Assembly (NCBI GenBank): GCA_009780985.1
Contig: WQYZ01000026.1
Coordinates: forward strand, 1 to 33,513
Direction of reading: 5' to 3'
From: Oscillospiraceae bacterium
Lineage (GTDB): Bacteria > Bacillota > Clostridia > Oscillospirales > WRJC01
DNA length: 33,513 bases
Position 1 is the stretch's first letter, and each line of letters begins with the position of its first letter. The translations under genes were made by a program, and so were the position numbers. This document shows, piece after piece, positions 17,853 to 24,935 of this stretch. The notes under the pieces are model-generated. The model was not told the origin of the DNA. It saw only the letters and a list, made by a program, of their open reading frames with translations, and did not search any database.

Positions 17853-19520
17853 ATGGCGGAAGTAAGCACATACAGCGTAAACAATGTAAATAATACAAAT
17901 CCGGTTATTCATATAGGGAGCGTAACTCAAAAACAAGGCAACAGGAACAACAACCGTTCTGCGGCTTATTTTGACGAATCGCAGAATCCGAATGAAAATA
18001 AAACGCAGAATACCGAAAATGCCGGAAATATCGACAATATAAATCCCGTTTCGAATACTTTAAACAGCGGCGCGATAATAAAAAACGGGTTAAAAACAAT
18101 TCCGGCGGATATATTGCGTACGGCTTTAAGAGACGCAGACATAGAAGTTACGCCGTACACAATGGAAATCGTCAAGTCGCTTATAAATGGCAGCCTGCCG
18201 CTGACTGAAAAAAATATAACGAGTTTGCTGCTTAATTCTCAAATGTTCAAGGATACTCCTTTGAATATGCTCGCCCTTATGATGAGGCTTGAGATTCCTG
18301 TTACTCAGGAGAATGTCGCTCAGTTCGAAAATTTACTTGGACCGGAGGAGAAACTGTCTGATAAAATAGAAGTTCTCATAAACAAAATGACGGGCGAAAT
18401 ATTTGCAGACAATAAAAATACTGACGAACTTTTGTCGTCGTTATCAAAAATTATTAACGTTATTTCAGACAATTCTGATAAATCTGATAGCGTAGGCAAT
18501 ATTAACAATAAATCTGCGCAACCTAATCTTAGTCAGAATGGTATTACTAACGGCAAACCGTTGTTTAACAGATATGAAATGAGTAATCTTCTAAATATGC
18601 TGAAAGATTTAAAAGCGTCTGAGAGCGTATTAAACCGGATTGCACATATAAACAGCGATAATATTAAAGGTGAGGGAAGTTTGGGAAATGCCGAAAATTC
18701 GGCTGACTCACTGAGCAAAGCTCAGGATATATTCGGTATTATAAATAATTTTGTTCAGGCTGCAAACGCCAGAATACAGAATGTAAATTCGTCAAGATTG
18801 TCAGCCGGGATTATTACTCCGAAAGAGTACGAACAGTATTCACATCAGATTTTTGAAAAAGTTAAAAATTTATTTGAAAGCACAGAGTTCCAAAAACTGC
18901 TGAAATCCGCAATAGAAGATAAATTGTTTATAAGCCCGAAAAATTTGAGCGGCGGACAGATAGAGAAATTCTACAACAGTTTAAATGAAAATCTGAATAA
19001 ACTGATAGACTTAACTGCCGGCAATAAATCCGGAACTTCGGCGTTTCAGTATAAATTCCAGTCGGACGCAAAAAGTATAAAAGACTGCTTGTCGCTCATG
19101 AACGAGCTGAATAAAACAATGCCGTTTTTGCAGATTCCTATAAAATTTTCCGATAAAATTGTAAACAGCGATTTATATATTTTTAAAAATAAAAAGAGAA
19201 AAGAAAGAAGTTCGGGAAACGGCGCAAAAAATTTGAACGCCCTTATTAAATTGGAGCTTGAAAATTTGGGCAAAGTCGATATATATGTCAATATAGCGGG
19301 GAAAAATGTGCGTTCCAAATTTTTTGCAGACAAAGAAGAATCTGTAAATGAAATAAATAAAAATCTGCCTGCATTGGATAATATTATAACGAAAATGGGA
19401 TTTAACTTTACAAGCAGCGCGTCTTCATCAGAAAAAGGCTTTGATTTTATCGACGATTTTATAAACAGAGAAACTCCGCATGTGGAAGTTAAAAAGTATC
19501 TGTTCAGGAAAAAAATATAG
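17853..19520 (+). CDS. FliK/YlqG-like protein, orphan from flagellar operon
   Basis: Large hydrophilic protein of 555 residues. The N-terminal 75 residues are Asn-rich and disordered. The middle (about 80-170) is helical, with two segments resembling DILRTALRDADIEVTPYTMEIVKSLI. The last part, about 425-540, contains LIKLELENLGKVDIYVNIAGKNVRSKFFAD, which has the shape of the FliK C-terminal domain (a leucine-rich strand, LG-V-V, then a helix pair). The next gene encodes a small FlhB C-terminal-like protein. In Bacillus, ylqG-ylqH is the same kind of pair outside the flagellar cluster, which supports the call. No other flagellar gene is in view. The FliK relation is an inference from pattern and context; the function of such pairs is unknown. 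Confidence 0.5.
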   Translation: MAEVSTYSVNNVNNTNPVIHIGSVTQKQGNRNNNRSAAYFDESQNPNENKTQNTENAGNIDNINPVSNTLNSGAIIKNGLKTIPADILRTALRDADIEVTPYTMEIVKSLINGSLPLTEKNITSLLLNSQMFKDTPLNMLALMMRLEIPVTQENVAQFENLLGPEEKLSDKIEVLINKMTGEIFADNKNTDELLSSLSKIINVISDNSDKSDSVGNINNKSAQPNLSQNGITNGKPLFNRYEMSNLLNMLKDLKASESVLNRIAHINSDNIKGEGSLGNAENSADSLSKAQDIFGIINNFVQAANARIQNVNSSRLSAGIITPKEYEQYSHQIFEKVKNLFESTEFQKLLKSAIEDKLFISPKNLSGGQIEKFYNSLNENLNKLIDLTAGNKSGTSAFQYKFQSDAKSIKDCLSLMNELNKTMPFLQIPIKFSDKIVNSDLYIFKNKKRKERSSGNGAKNLNALIKLELENLGKVDIYVNIAGKNVRSKFFADKEESVNEINKNLPALDNIITKMGFNFTSSASSSEKGFDFIDDFINRETPHVEVKKYLFRKKI

Positions 19521-19554
19521 GATATATAAGATATTAGGGGTATAATTTGTATTT

Positions 19555-19890
19555 ATGGATAATAAAAATAATATAGACAGTACGGATATTATAGAGAATA
19601 AAGACGGCGTATACAGTTATAATGCATTCAAAGGCGGGCAGGTGGTCGCATTAAAATATCAAAAAGGATATCACGCGCCTAAAGTCATAGCTAAGGGAAG
19701 CGGTTATACCGCTGAAAGAATACTCGATATAGCCAAAGAAAATGATATATTGATTCACACCGATAAAAATCTTGCCGAAAATCTCAATAAACTTGATTTA
19801 GGCAGTGATATTCCGCCGGAACTGTTTGAAATCGTCGCGCAGATTTATACGTTTATCGATAGAATAGACAGTATAATTGAAGGAAGCTGA
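19555..19890 (+). CDS. FlhB C-terminal-like (YlqH/EscU family) small protein
   Basis: Soluble 111-residue protein matching the cytoplasmic domain of the type III export switch FlhB/YscU, without the membrane part. The match runs from VVALKYQKGYHAPKVIAKGSG through AERILDIAKENDILIHTDKNLAENL to IPPELFEIVAQIYTFIDRI. The autocleavage NPTH motif, which in FlhB lies just before the AVALKY strand, is absent, as in Bacillus YlqH. An N-terminal 25-residue hydrophilic lead precedes the domain. It follows the FliK-like gene by 34 bases. It may be a decoy or partner of the export apparatus, or have been recruited to another role; the sequence does not decide this. Confidence 0.8.
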   Translation: MDNKNNIDSTDIIENKDGVYSYNAFKGGQVVALKYQKGYHAPKVIAKGSGYTAERILDIAKENDILIHTDKNLAENLNKLDLGSDIPPELFEIVAQIYTFIDRIDSIIEGS

Positions 19891-20055
19891 AATTATTTTC
19901 AGATAATTTTTAACTGTCAGTTTGTTATAAATTGTTATAAATGTGTTCAAAGTCTTATCATTATCTTATCAGTAAATTAATATTATTTATGCAAAATACA
20001 TAAATAATGCCTTAAAAGTTTGGAACATTAGCCACTATTAATTTTCATAAATATC

Positions 20056-20064
20056 TGGTATTAT
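20056..20064 (+). promoter_or_regulatory. Possible extended -10 promoter of the sugar ABC ATPase gene
   Basis: TGGTATTAT fits an extended -10 (TGN plus TATTAT) about 99 bases before the ATPase start. It lies in a 272-base AT-rich gap that also holds two copies of TTGTTATAAA about 130 bases further upstream. The -35 is weak. Confidence 0.35.
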
Positions 20065-20115
20065 TATAAAGGTAAGAAAAATAAAAATTCTGCATTTATT
20101 ATTTTTATTTAATTT

Positions 20116-20133
20116 TAACGAACTTGTTCGTTA
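20116..20133 (+). promoter_or_regulatory. Perfect dyad upstream of the sugar ABC ATPase gene
   Basis: TAACGAAC-TT-GTTCGTTA is an 8-base perfect inverted repeat with a 2-base centre. It ends 12 bases before the AGGAGG ribosome binding site at 20146-20151. It could be an operator for a transcription factor or form a hairpin in the leader. No regulator gene is adjacent. Confidence 0.5.
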
Positions 20134-20162
20134 TATATATTTTTTAGGAGGATTGAACAAAA

Positions 20163-21275
20163 ATGGCAAGTGTATCTTTGAAACACATTTATAAAAAATA
20201 TCCCGGGGGAGTAAACGCCGTATTGGATTTCTGTCTTGAAATAAAAGACAAAGAATTTTTGATTCTCGTCGGACCCTCCGGCTGCGGGAAGTCGACGACG
20301 CTCAGAATGATTGCGGGACTTGAGGAAATTACGGAAGGCGAATTATTTATCGGCGATAAACTTGTAAACGACGTCGCGCCTAAAGACAGAGATATAGCAA
20401 TGGTGTTCCAGAACTACGCTCTCTATCCGCATATGACCGTTTATGAAAATATGGCGTTCGGATTAAAACTCAGGAAAGTAACAAAAGAAGAAATAAAAAG
20501 AAGAGTTGAAGAAGCCGGAAGAATACTCGATATATCGCACTTACTGGACAGGCGTCCGAAAGCCCTTTCCGGAGGTCAGAAACAGCGTGTCGCTTTGGGG
20601 CGCGCCATTGTCCGCGAGCCGAAAGTGTTCCTTTTAGACGAGCCTCTCTCAAACTTGGACGCAAAACTGCGTGCGTCAATGAGAACCGAGCTTACAAAAC
20701 TGCATCAAAAAGTCGGCACGACATTTATATACGTCACGCATGACCAGGTAGAGGCTATGACGATGGCTTCGCGTATTGTTGTTATGAAAGAAGGGCTTAT
20801 CCAACAGGTCGATTCGCCGCAAAACCTCTACGACTATCCAGTTAATCTTTTCGTCGCCGGATTTATCGGCACTCCTATGATGAACTTTATAAACGGCATA
20901 ATTGAGAAAAAAGGCAACGACTTGTATTTTACGTTCGGCAAAAATTCCCTCAAGCTTCCTCCGGAAAAATATGCTGAAAATGATTTGAAAGAATATGCCG
21001 GAAAAGAAGTCGTCGCAGGTCTGCGTCCAGAAACAATCCACGACGAACCTATGTACTTAAGTTCTCTTTCGGAATGGGTAATCGACGTAAAAGTGGAAGT
21101 TACAGAGCTTATGGGCAACGAAATATTCTTATATTTGCTCACTGGCGAACAGGCTCTCACCGCAAGAGTTTCGCCGAGATCGAGCGCGAAAACCGACGAT
21201 ACCATAAAAGTTGCGCTTGATATATCGAGAATACACATATTTGACAAAGATACGGAAAAAAGCATTGTTCACTAA
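20163..21275 (+). CDS. msmX: MsmX/UgpC-type ABC transporter ATP-binding protein
   Basis: ATPase subunit of carbohydrate ABC importers of the MalK/UgpC class, 370 residues. Walker A GPSGCGKST is at 37-45. The Q-loop segment MVFQNYALYPHMTVYENMAF, the signature LSGGQKQR, Walker B VFLLDEPLSNLD and the switch histidine in YVTHDQVEAMT all follow. The C-terminal regulatory TOBE-like domain is present from about 235. There is no permease or solute-binding protein next to it. In Firmicutes such stand-alone MsmX ATPases serve several sugar importers, so this one is probably shared. AGGAGG lies 11 bases before the ATG, and a dyad upstream may regulate it. A long hairpin follows the gene. The symbol marks the orphan MsmX type; UgpC or MalK would be equally fair names. 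Confidence 0.92.
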   Translation: MASVSLKHIYKKYPGGVNAVLDFCLEIKDKEFLILVGPSGCGKSTTLRMIAGLEEITEGELFIGDKLVNDVAPKDRDIAMVFQNYALYPHMTVYENMAFGLKLRKVTKEEIKRRVEEAGRILDISHLLDRRPKALSGGQKQRVALGRAIVREPKVFLLDEPLSNLDAKLRASMRTELTKLHQKVGTTFIYVTHDQVEAMTMASRIVVMKEGLIQQVDSPQNLYDYPVNLFVAGFIGTPMMNFINGIIEKKGNDLYFTFGKNSLKLPPEKYAENDLKEYAGKEVVAGLRPETIHDEPMYLSSLSEWVIDVKVEVTELMGNEIFLYLLTGEQALTARVSPRSSAKTDDTIKVALDISRIHIFDKDTEKSIVH

Positions 21276-21303
21276 AATAAAAAATATATTTTTATAGATT
21301 AAA

Positions 21304-21366
21304 AGCCGAACTTGTTGAAAAATCGATAAATCTTTGATTTATTAGATTTTTCTATCAAGTCCGGCT
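21304..21366. terminator. 63-base near-perfect hairpin, probable terminator
   Basis: AGCCGaACTTG (21304-21314) pairs with CAAGTcCGGCT (21356-21366) with one mismatch. Inside it GAAAAATC (21317-21324) pairs with GATTTTTC (21345-21352), and GATAAATC pairs with GATTTATT around TTT. A T-run (GTTTTT) lies a few bases beyond on the plus strand and a matching run lies on the minus side. It is a likely terminator for the ABC ATPase gene, but its length also fits a small palindromic insertion. Confidence 0.6.
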
Positions 21367-21406
21367 GAAAAAGTTTTTATAATTAAGAAAAAAAGGAGTG
21401 TCTATC

Positions 21407-21570
21407 ATGCCTCTCGAAGCAAAAGAGTCAACGCTTTAAATGACGCGGACGGCAATGTAAAATTTACGGTTTATCCTGATCTCGACCATGATTCATGGAC
21501 TCCTACATATGAAAATCCTGTGCTGTATAAATGGTTTTTATCGAAAAGAAATGAAAATTTTAAAATTTAA
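21407..21570 (+). pseudogene. Remnant of an alpha/beta-hydrolase (esterase/peptidase) gene
   Basis: The stretch from 21424 to the TAA at 21568-21570 encodes the last 48 residues of a secreted-esterase/prolyl-oligopeptidase-like alpha/beta hydrolase. It reads RVNALNDADGNVKFTVYPD, then LDHDSWTPTYENPVLYKWFLSKR, with the catalytic-type histidine in LDHDSW. Upstream an intact AAAAAGGAGTG ribosome binding site and an ATG (21407) remain, but that ATG reads only ten codons in another frame before TAA. The body of the gene with the serine nucleophile is gone. The simplest account is an internal deletion that kept the start and the tail. Confidence 0.7.
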
Positions 21571-21607
21571 TAAAGTTTCAGCGTAAAAACCAAAGATTTT
21601 AATATCA

Positions 21608-21633
21608 GGGAAGCGTTCTGCAGAAACGCTCCC
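21608..21633 (+). terminator. Terminator-like hairpin after the hydrolase remnant
   Basis: GGG and AGCGTT (21608-21617, with one bulged A) pair with AACGCT and CCC (21625-21633) around a CTGCAGA loop. TGTCTTTT follows after two further C residues. It lies directly before the ribosome binding site of the next gene, so it could equally be a leader hairpin. Confidence 0.4.
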
Positions 21634-21656
21634 CCTGTCTTTTCGGAGGGCAGAAA

Positions 21657-22181
21657 ATGTCGTTTACATTGGGTAAAAGAATAATGATTATCGGGTCCGG
21701 CGGAAGCGGCAAAAGCACACTTGCGCGCCGGCTCGGAGAAATTCTCGCGCTGCCTGTTATACATCTTGATAAAGAATTTTGGCAGCCCGGCTGGATAGCA
21801 ACTCCAAAAGAAGAATGGTATGAAAAACAAAAGAATTTGATTTCAAAACCCGAGTGGATTGCAGACGGAAATTTTGGGGGCAGTTTGGAAATAAGGCTTG
21901 AAAAAGCGGATACTGTTATATTTCTTGACTTTAACCGGTTTGTTTGTATGCGCAGCGTTATTAAGCGGTGGCTGACAAACATTGGAAAAACGAGACCGGA
22001 TATGACAGATGGCTGCCCTGAAAAAATAGATTTTGAATTTCTCAAATGGGTATGGCAATTTCCGCTGAAGTCGCGTCCCGATATAGTGGAAAAGGTTGCA
22101 AAATATGAAAATCCTGAATTGATAGTTATTAAAAACAGAAAAAAATTAAAGCAATTTATTAAAGAAATAATCCCGGCATAA
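21657..22181 (+). CDS. FlaR-like P-loop kinase (topology modulation protein family)
   Basis: Small P-loop NTPase of 174 residues in the adenylate-kinase-like group often labelled DNA topology modulation protein FlaR. The Walker A motif IGSGGSGKST is at 12-21 and is followed by the family segments LARRLGEILALPVIHLDKEFWQPGW and WIADGNFGGSLEIRL. A short Walker B-like strand (TVIFLDFNRF) and a C-terminal RKKLKQFIKEI helix complete the domain. The family name comes from an old genetic observation; the biochemical substrate is unknown and a small-molecule kinase role is plausible. GGAGGGCAG precedes the ATG. The gene has no clear link to the hydrolase remnant upstream or the oxidoreductase downstream. 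Confidence 0.75.
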   Translation: MSFTLGKRIMIIGSGGSGKSTLARRLGEILALPVIHLDKEFWQPGWIATPKEEWYEKQKNLISKPEWIADGNFGGSLEIRLEKADTVIFLDFNRFVCMRSVIKRWLTNIGKTRPDMTDGCPEKIDFEFLKWVWQFPLKSRPDIVEKVAKYENPELIVIKNRKKLKQFIKEIIPA

Positions 22182-22233
22182 TAAGCATTAGTGCGGATAA
22201 ACGGGAAAAATCAAATAATAAGGAAGCATAAAT

Positions 22234-23688
22234 TTGGAGAAGATTAGTTATGATGTAGCTGTTATCGGAGCAGGCGCGGTAGGGTGCGCAGCGGCATATA
22301 CTTTGGCGGAATATGAAATGTCCGTATGCGTAATCGAAAAGGAAGCGGACGTTGCTTCCGGCGCCAGCGGACGCAACAGCGCAGTTTCCCACGCCGGATT
22401 CAACAGCAAACGCGACTCGCGGGCGGCGCATTACTGCGTCCGCGGCAACAGAGGGCTTGAAGCCGTGTGCCGCAGATTTAACGTGCCGTTCAAAAAAACC
22501 GGCAAACTAATCGTGGCAATGGACGAATCTGATATTGACGGTCTGTATAAGTTAGTTGCGGACGGCGAATACAACGGGGTTGATGGATTATCAATCATAA
22601 CAGCCGGAGAAGCCGCGGAATATGCTCCGGGAATACCGTGTGTTGGAGCAATGATGTCGTCAAATACCGCTATATTCGACCCTTTTCGATACGCGATTGC
22701 GTTGGCGGAAAATGCGGCTGTAAACGGCGTTACGTTTTTCTTTGAAAGCCCCGTGAGTAGTATAACAAACATAAACGGCGGGTTTGCTATCAAAGCCGGC
22801 GGACATGATATACGCACCCGTTATATCGTAAACGCCGCCGGTCTGTTCAGCGGAGAAATTCTGCGTATGGCAGGGGGCACATATTACCCGATATACCCGT
22901 GCCGCGGCGAATATTATGTGTTAGATAAAAAAAGCAAAGCAAAATTGGCAATACCTGTGTATCCCGTTCCCAAACCCGGCATAGGCGGGCTTGGCGTGCA
23001 TCTTACCCCCACGACGGGCGGAAACATCATCATCGGTCCCAGCGCAGAGTATATCGACGACCCGGAAGATTACGCCTGTACGCGCGAAGTGATGGATAAT
23101 CTGATAAGCGAGGCAAAAATACTGTTTCCCGCGATCAACCAAAAAGATATTATACGCAGTTACAGCGGAATCCGGGCGAAATTGGTTTCTTCGGGAGGAT
23201 TCGGCGACTTTATCATCGGCGAGGACGCAAAAGTACCCGGAATGTTCAATCTAATCGGAACCGAGTCGCCGGGGCTTACTTCTTCTCTTCCATTGGCGGA
23301 GGATATCGTCGGAATGATTGTGCAAAAATGCGGCGTCCGGCATAAGAGCGAAAGTAGAATCAAAACGCGCATGTTAGAAACGCCTTTTAATCGGTTGACG
23401 GACGGCGAAAAACACGAAAAAATAAAAACAGACCCGTTATACGGCGAAATAGTCTGCCGGTGCGAAAATATAACGAAAGCGGAAATCATTCATGCTATAG
23501 AAAATCCGTTGGGCGTTCGGACGCTCGCGGGGATAAAATATAGAACCCGCGCCACAATGGGACGATGTCAGGGCGGGTTTTGCCTGACGCGTATTGCCGC
23601 AATCCTGACGCGCGAATATGGAATGAAACCTGAGGAGATTACATATCGCGGGAAAGGCAGCGAATTGTTAGCCGGCAAAACAAAATAA
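22234..23688 (+). CDS. FAD-dependent oxidoreductase with C-terminal [2Fe-2S] BFD-like domain (glycerol-3-phosphate dehydrogenase-like)
   Basis: Flavoenzyme of the DAO/GlpA family, 484 residues. The FAD-binding GAGAVG is at 12-17 in VAVIGAGAVGCAAAYTLAEY, followed by VIEKE and the SGRNSAVSHAG segment typical of glycerol-3-phosphate and 2-hydroxyglutarate dehydrogenases. The tail carries four cysteines in the BFD-like pattern C-x-C-x34-C-x4-C (C408, C410, C445, C450), which binds a [2Fe-2S] cluster. The start is TTG, placed by AAGGAAGC 7 bases upstream. GlpA-type enzymes usually sit with GlpB-like and GlpK genes, which are absent here. Instead a Gfo/Idh/MocA enzyme and a class II aldolase follow, so another polyol or hydroxy acid phosphate is possible. 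Base composition is richer in G+C than in genes to the left. Confidence 0.8.
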   Translation: MEKISYDVAVIGAGAVGCAAAYTLAEYEMSVCVIEKEADVASGASGRNSAVSHAGFNSKRDSRAAHYCVRGNRGLEAVCRRFNVPFKKTGKLIVAMDESDIDGLYKLVADGEYNGVDGLSIITAGEAAEYAPGIPCVGAMMSSNTAIFDPFRYAIALAENAAVNGVTFFFESPVSSITNINGGFAIKAGGHDIRTRYIVNAAGLFSGEILRMAGGTYYPIYPCRGEYYVLDKKSKAKLAIPVYPVPKPGIGGLGVHLTPTTGGNIIIGPSAEYIDDPEDYACTREVMDNLISEAKILFPAINQKDIIRSYSGIRAKLVSSGGFGDFIIGEDAKVPGMFNLIGTESPGLTSSLPLAEDIVGMIVQKCGVRHKSESRIKTRMLETPFNRLTDGEKHEKIKTDPLYGEIVCRCENITKAEIIHAIENPLGVRTLAGIKYRTRATMGRCQGGFCLTRIAAILTREYGMKPEEITYRGKGSELLAGKTK

Positions 23689-23713
23689 ATTTTAAAATAG
23701 AGGGGTTGTAATT

Positions 23714-24838
23714 ATGTTAAAAATAGGAATAGCAGGCGGTCGCGGGTTGTCCACTTTAATGGGGTTTAATGCGTTTCCGGATGTCGAAGTTACGGCGATA
23801 TGCGACCTTAACGAACAGTTGCTGAAAATCGTATCGGAGACTCACCATATACCGCACACATACCGAATATTTGAAGATATGCTGGAGAGCGATATTGACG
23901 CCGTCGTTATCGCAACACCTATGCAATGCCACGTGCCGCAGGCGATCGCCGCATTAGAGGCGGGCAAACATATCCTATCCGAAGTGACGGCAGGCGTAAC
24001 GATGGACGAATTATGGTGGCTTATCGAATGCGTGGAAAAATACAATAAAATTTATATGCTGGCGGAAAATTACTGCTATATGCCGCAGAACCAGCAAGTC
24101 CGCAATATGGTCAGGCAGGGCGTGTTCGGCGACGTCTATTACGGCGAAGGCGAATATCTGCATGAAATTTCCGGAATCGCCGCGTACGGCAACGGTAAAA
24201 CCTCATGGCGGACATATTGGCAGTTAGGCAAACGCGGCGCGTTTTATCCTACGCACAGCATCGGACCGGTCATGCAATGGTTCGCCGATGAACGGATTAT
24301 AAGCGTTTCGTCGTTTGGCACGGGACATCACGCAAATCCGAAATTCCGTCAGGACGATACAAGTATCACGTTATGTCAGCTTACCAACAATAAACTTGCA
24401 CAGATACGCATAGATTGCCTGTCGCCGCGTCCGCACAACATGGCGTACTATCAGCTGCAGGGCACAAAAGGCGCGTACGAGGCTCCCCGCGGATTCGGAG
24501 ACGACCATAAAATATGGCTGTCGCATATGGATGAAAATACGGATCATGCGAAATGGCGCGGACTTTCGGAATTCAACGATTATCTGCCTGACAGGTATAA
24601 AAAAGCGTCGGAGGAACAAAACAAGGCAGGTCACGGCGGCGGGGACTTTTTCTTAGTCGAAGATTTCATAAATGCGATAAAGACTAATATGCCGCCGGAT
24701 ATTGATATATATAAAGCATGCGAATGGACGGCTGTCGCGCTGTTGTCGGAGTTGTCCGTCACGAATAACGGTCGCGCGATAGATATGCCGAATTTCCGTA
24801 AAAATATGCCGCGCAGAGAGAAGTTCATAAAATTATAA
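23714..24838 (+). CDS. Gfo/Idh/MocA-family oxidoreductase
   Basis: NAD(P)-dependent sugar oxidoreductase fold, 374 residues. The N-terminal Rossmann motif reads IGIAGGRG (about 4-11), followed by VTAICDLNE and DAVVIATPMQCHVPQAIAALEAGKHIL. The usual EKP motif is replaced by SEVT. The later text (LAENYCYMPQN, GEGEYLHE, and GAFYPTHSIGPVMQW) resembles the branch that includes GH109-type glycosidases, which use bound NAD+ to cleave glycosides. A glycosidase or epimerase role therefore cannot be excluded. It lies 25 bases after the FAD enzyme and 97 bases before the aldolase, and is probably part of the same catabolic group. The substrate is unknown. Confidence 0.85.
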   Translation: MLKIGIAGGRGLSTLMGFNAFPDVEVTAICDLNEQLLKIVSETHHIPHTYRIFEDMLESDIDAVVIATPMQCHVPQAIAALEAGKHILSEVTAGVTMDELWWLIECVEKYNKIYMLAENYCYMPQNQQVRNMVRQGVFGDVYYGEGEYLHEISGIAAYGNGKTSWRTYWQLGKRGAFYPTHSIGPVMQWFADERIISVSSFGTGHHANPKFRQDDTSITLCQLTNNKLAQIRIDCLSPRPHNMAYYQLQGTKGAYEAPRGFGDDHKIWLSHMDENTDHAKWRGLSEFNDYLPDRYKKASEEQNKAGHGGGDFFLVEDFINAIKTNMPPDIDIYKACEWTAVALLSELSVTNNGRAIDMPNFRKNMPRREKFIKL

Positions 24839-24935
24839 AATAGTCTGTGTCATAGAACAGAATTATAAATCAAAATTTTTTCAGAAAGGAATCGTGTGAT
24901 TTAGCTATGACTATATCATACACATAATATATAAT

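Noticed and set aside
21407-21439. Ten-codon leader peptide from the ATG at 21407
   Set aside because: The following sequence is the tail of a hydrolase in another frame, so this is better read as a damaged gene than as a leader peptide.
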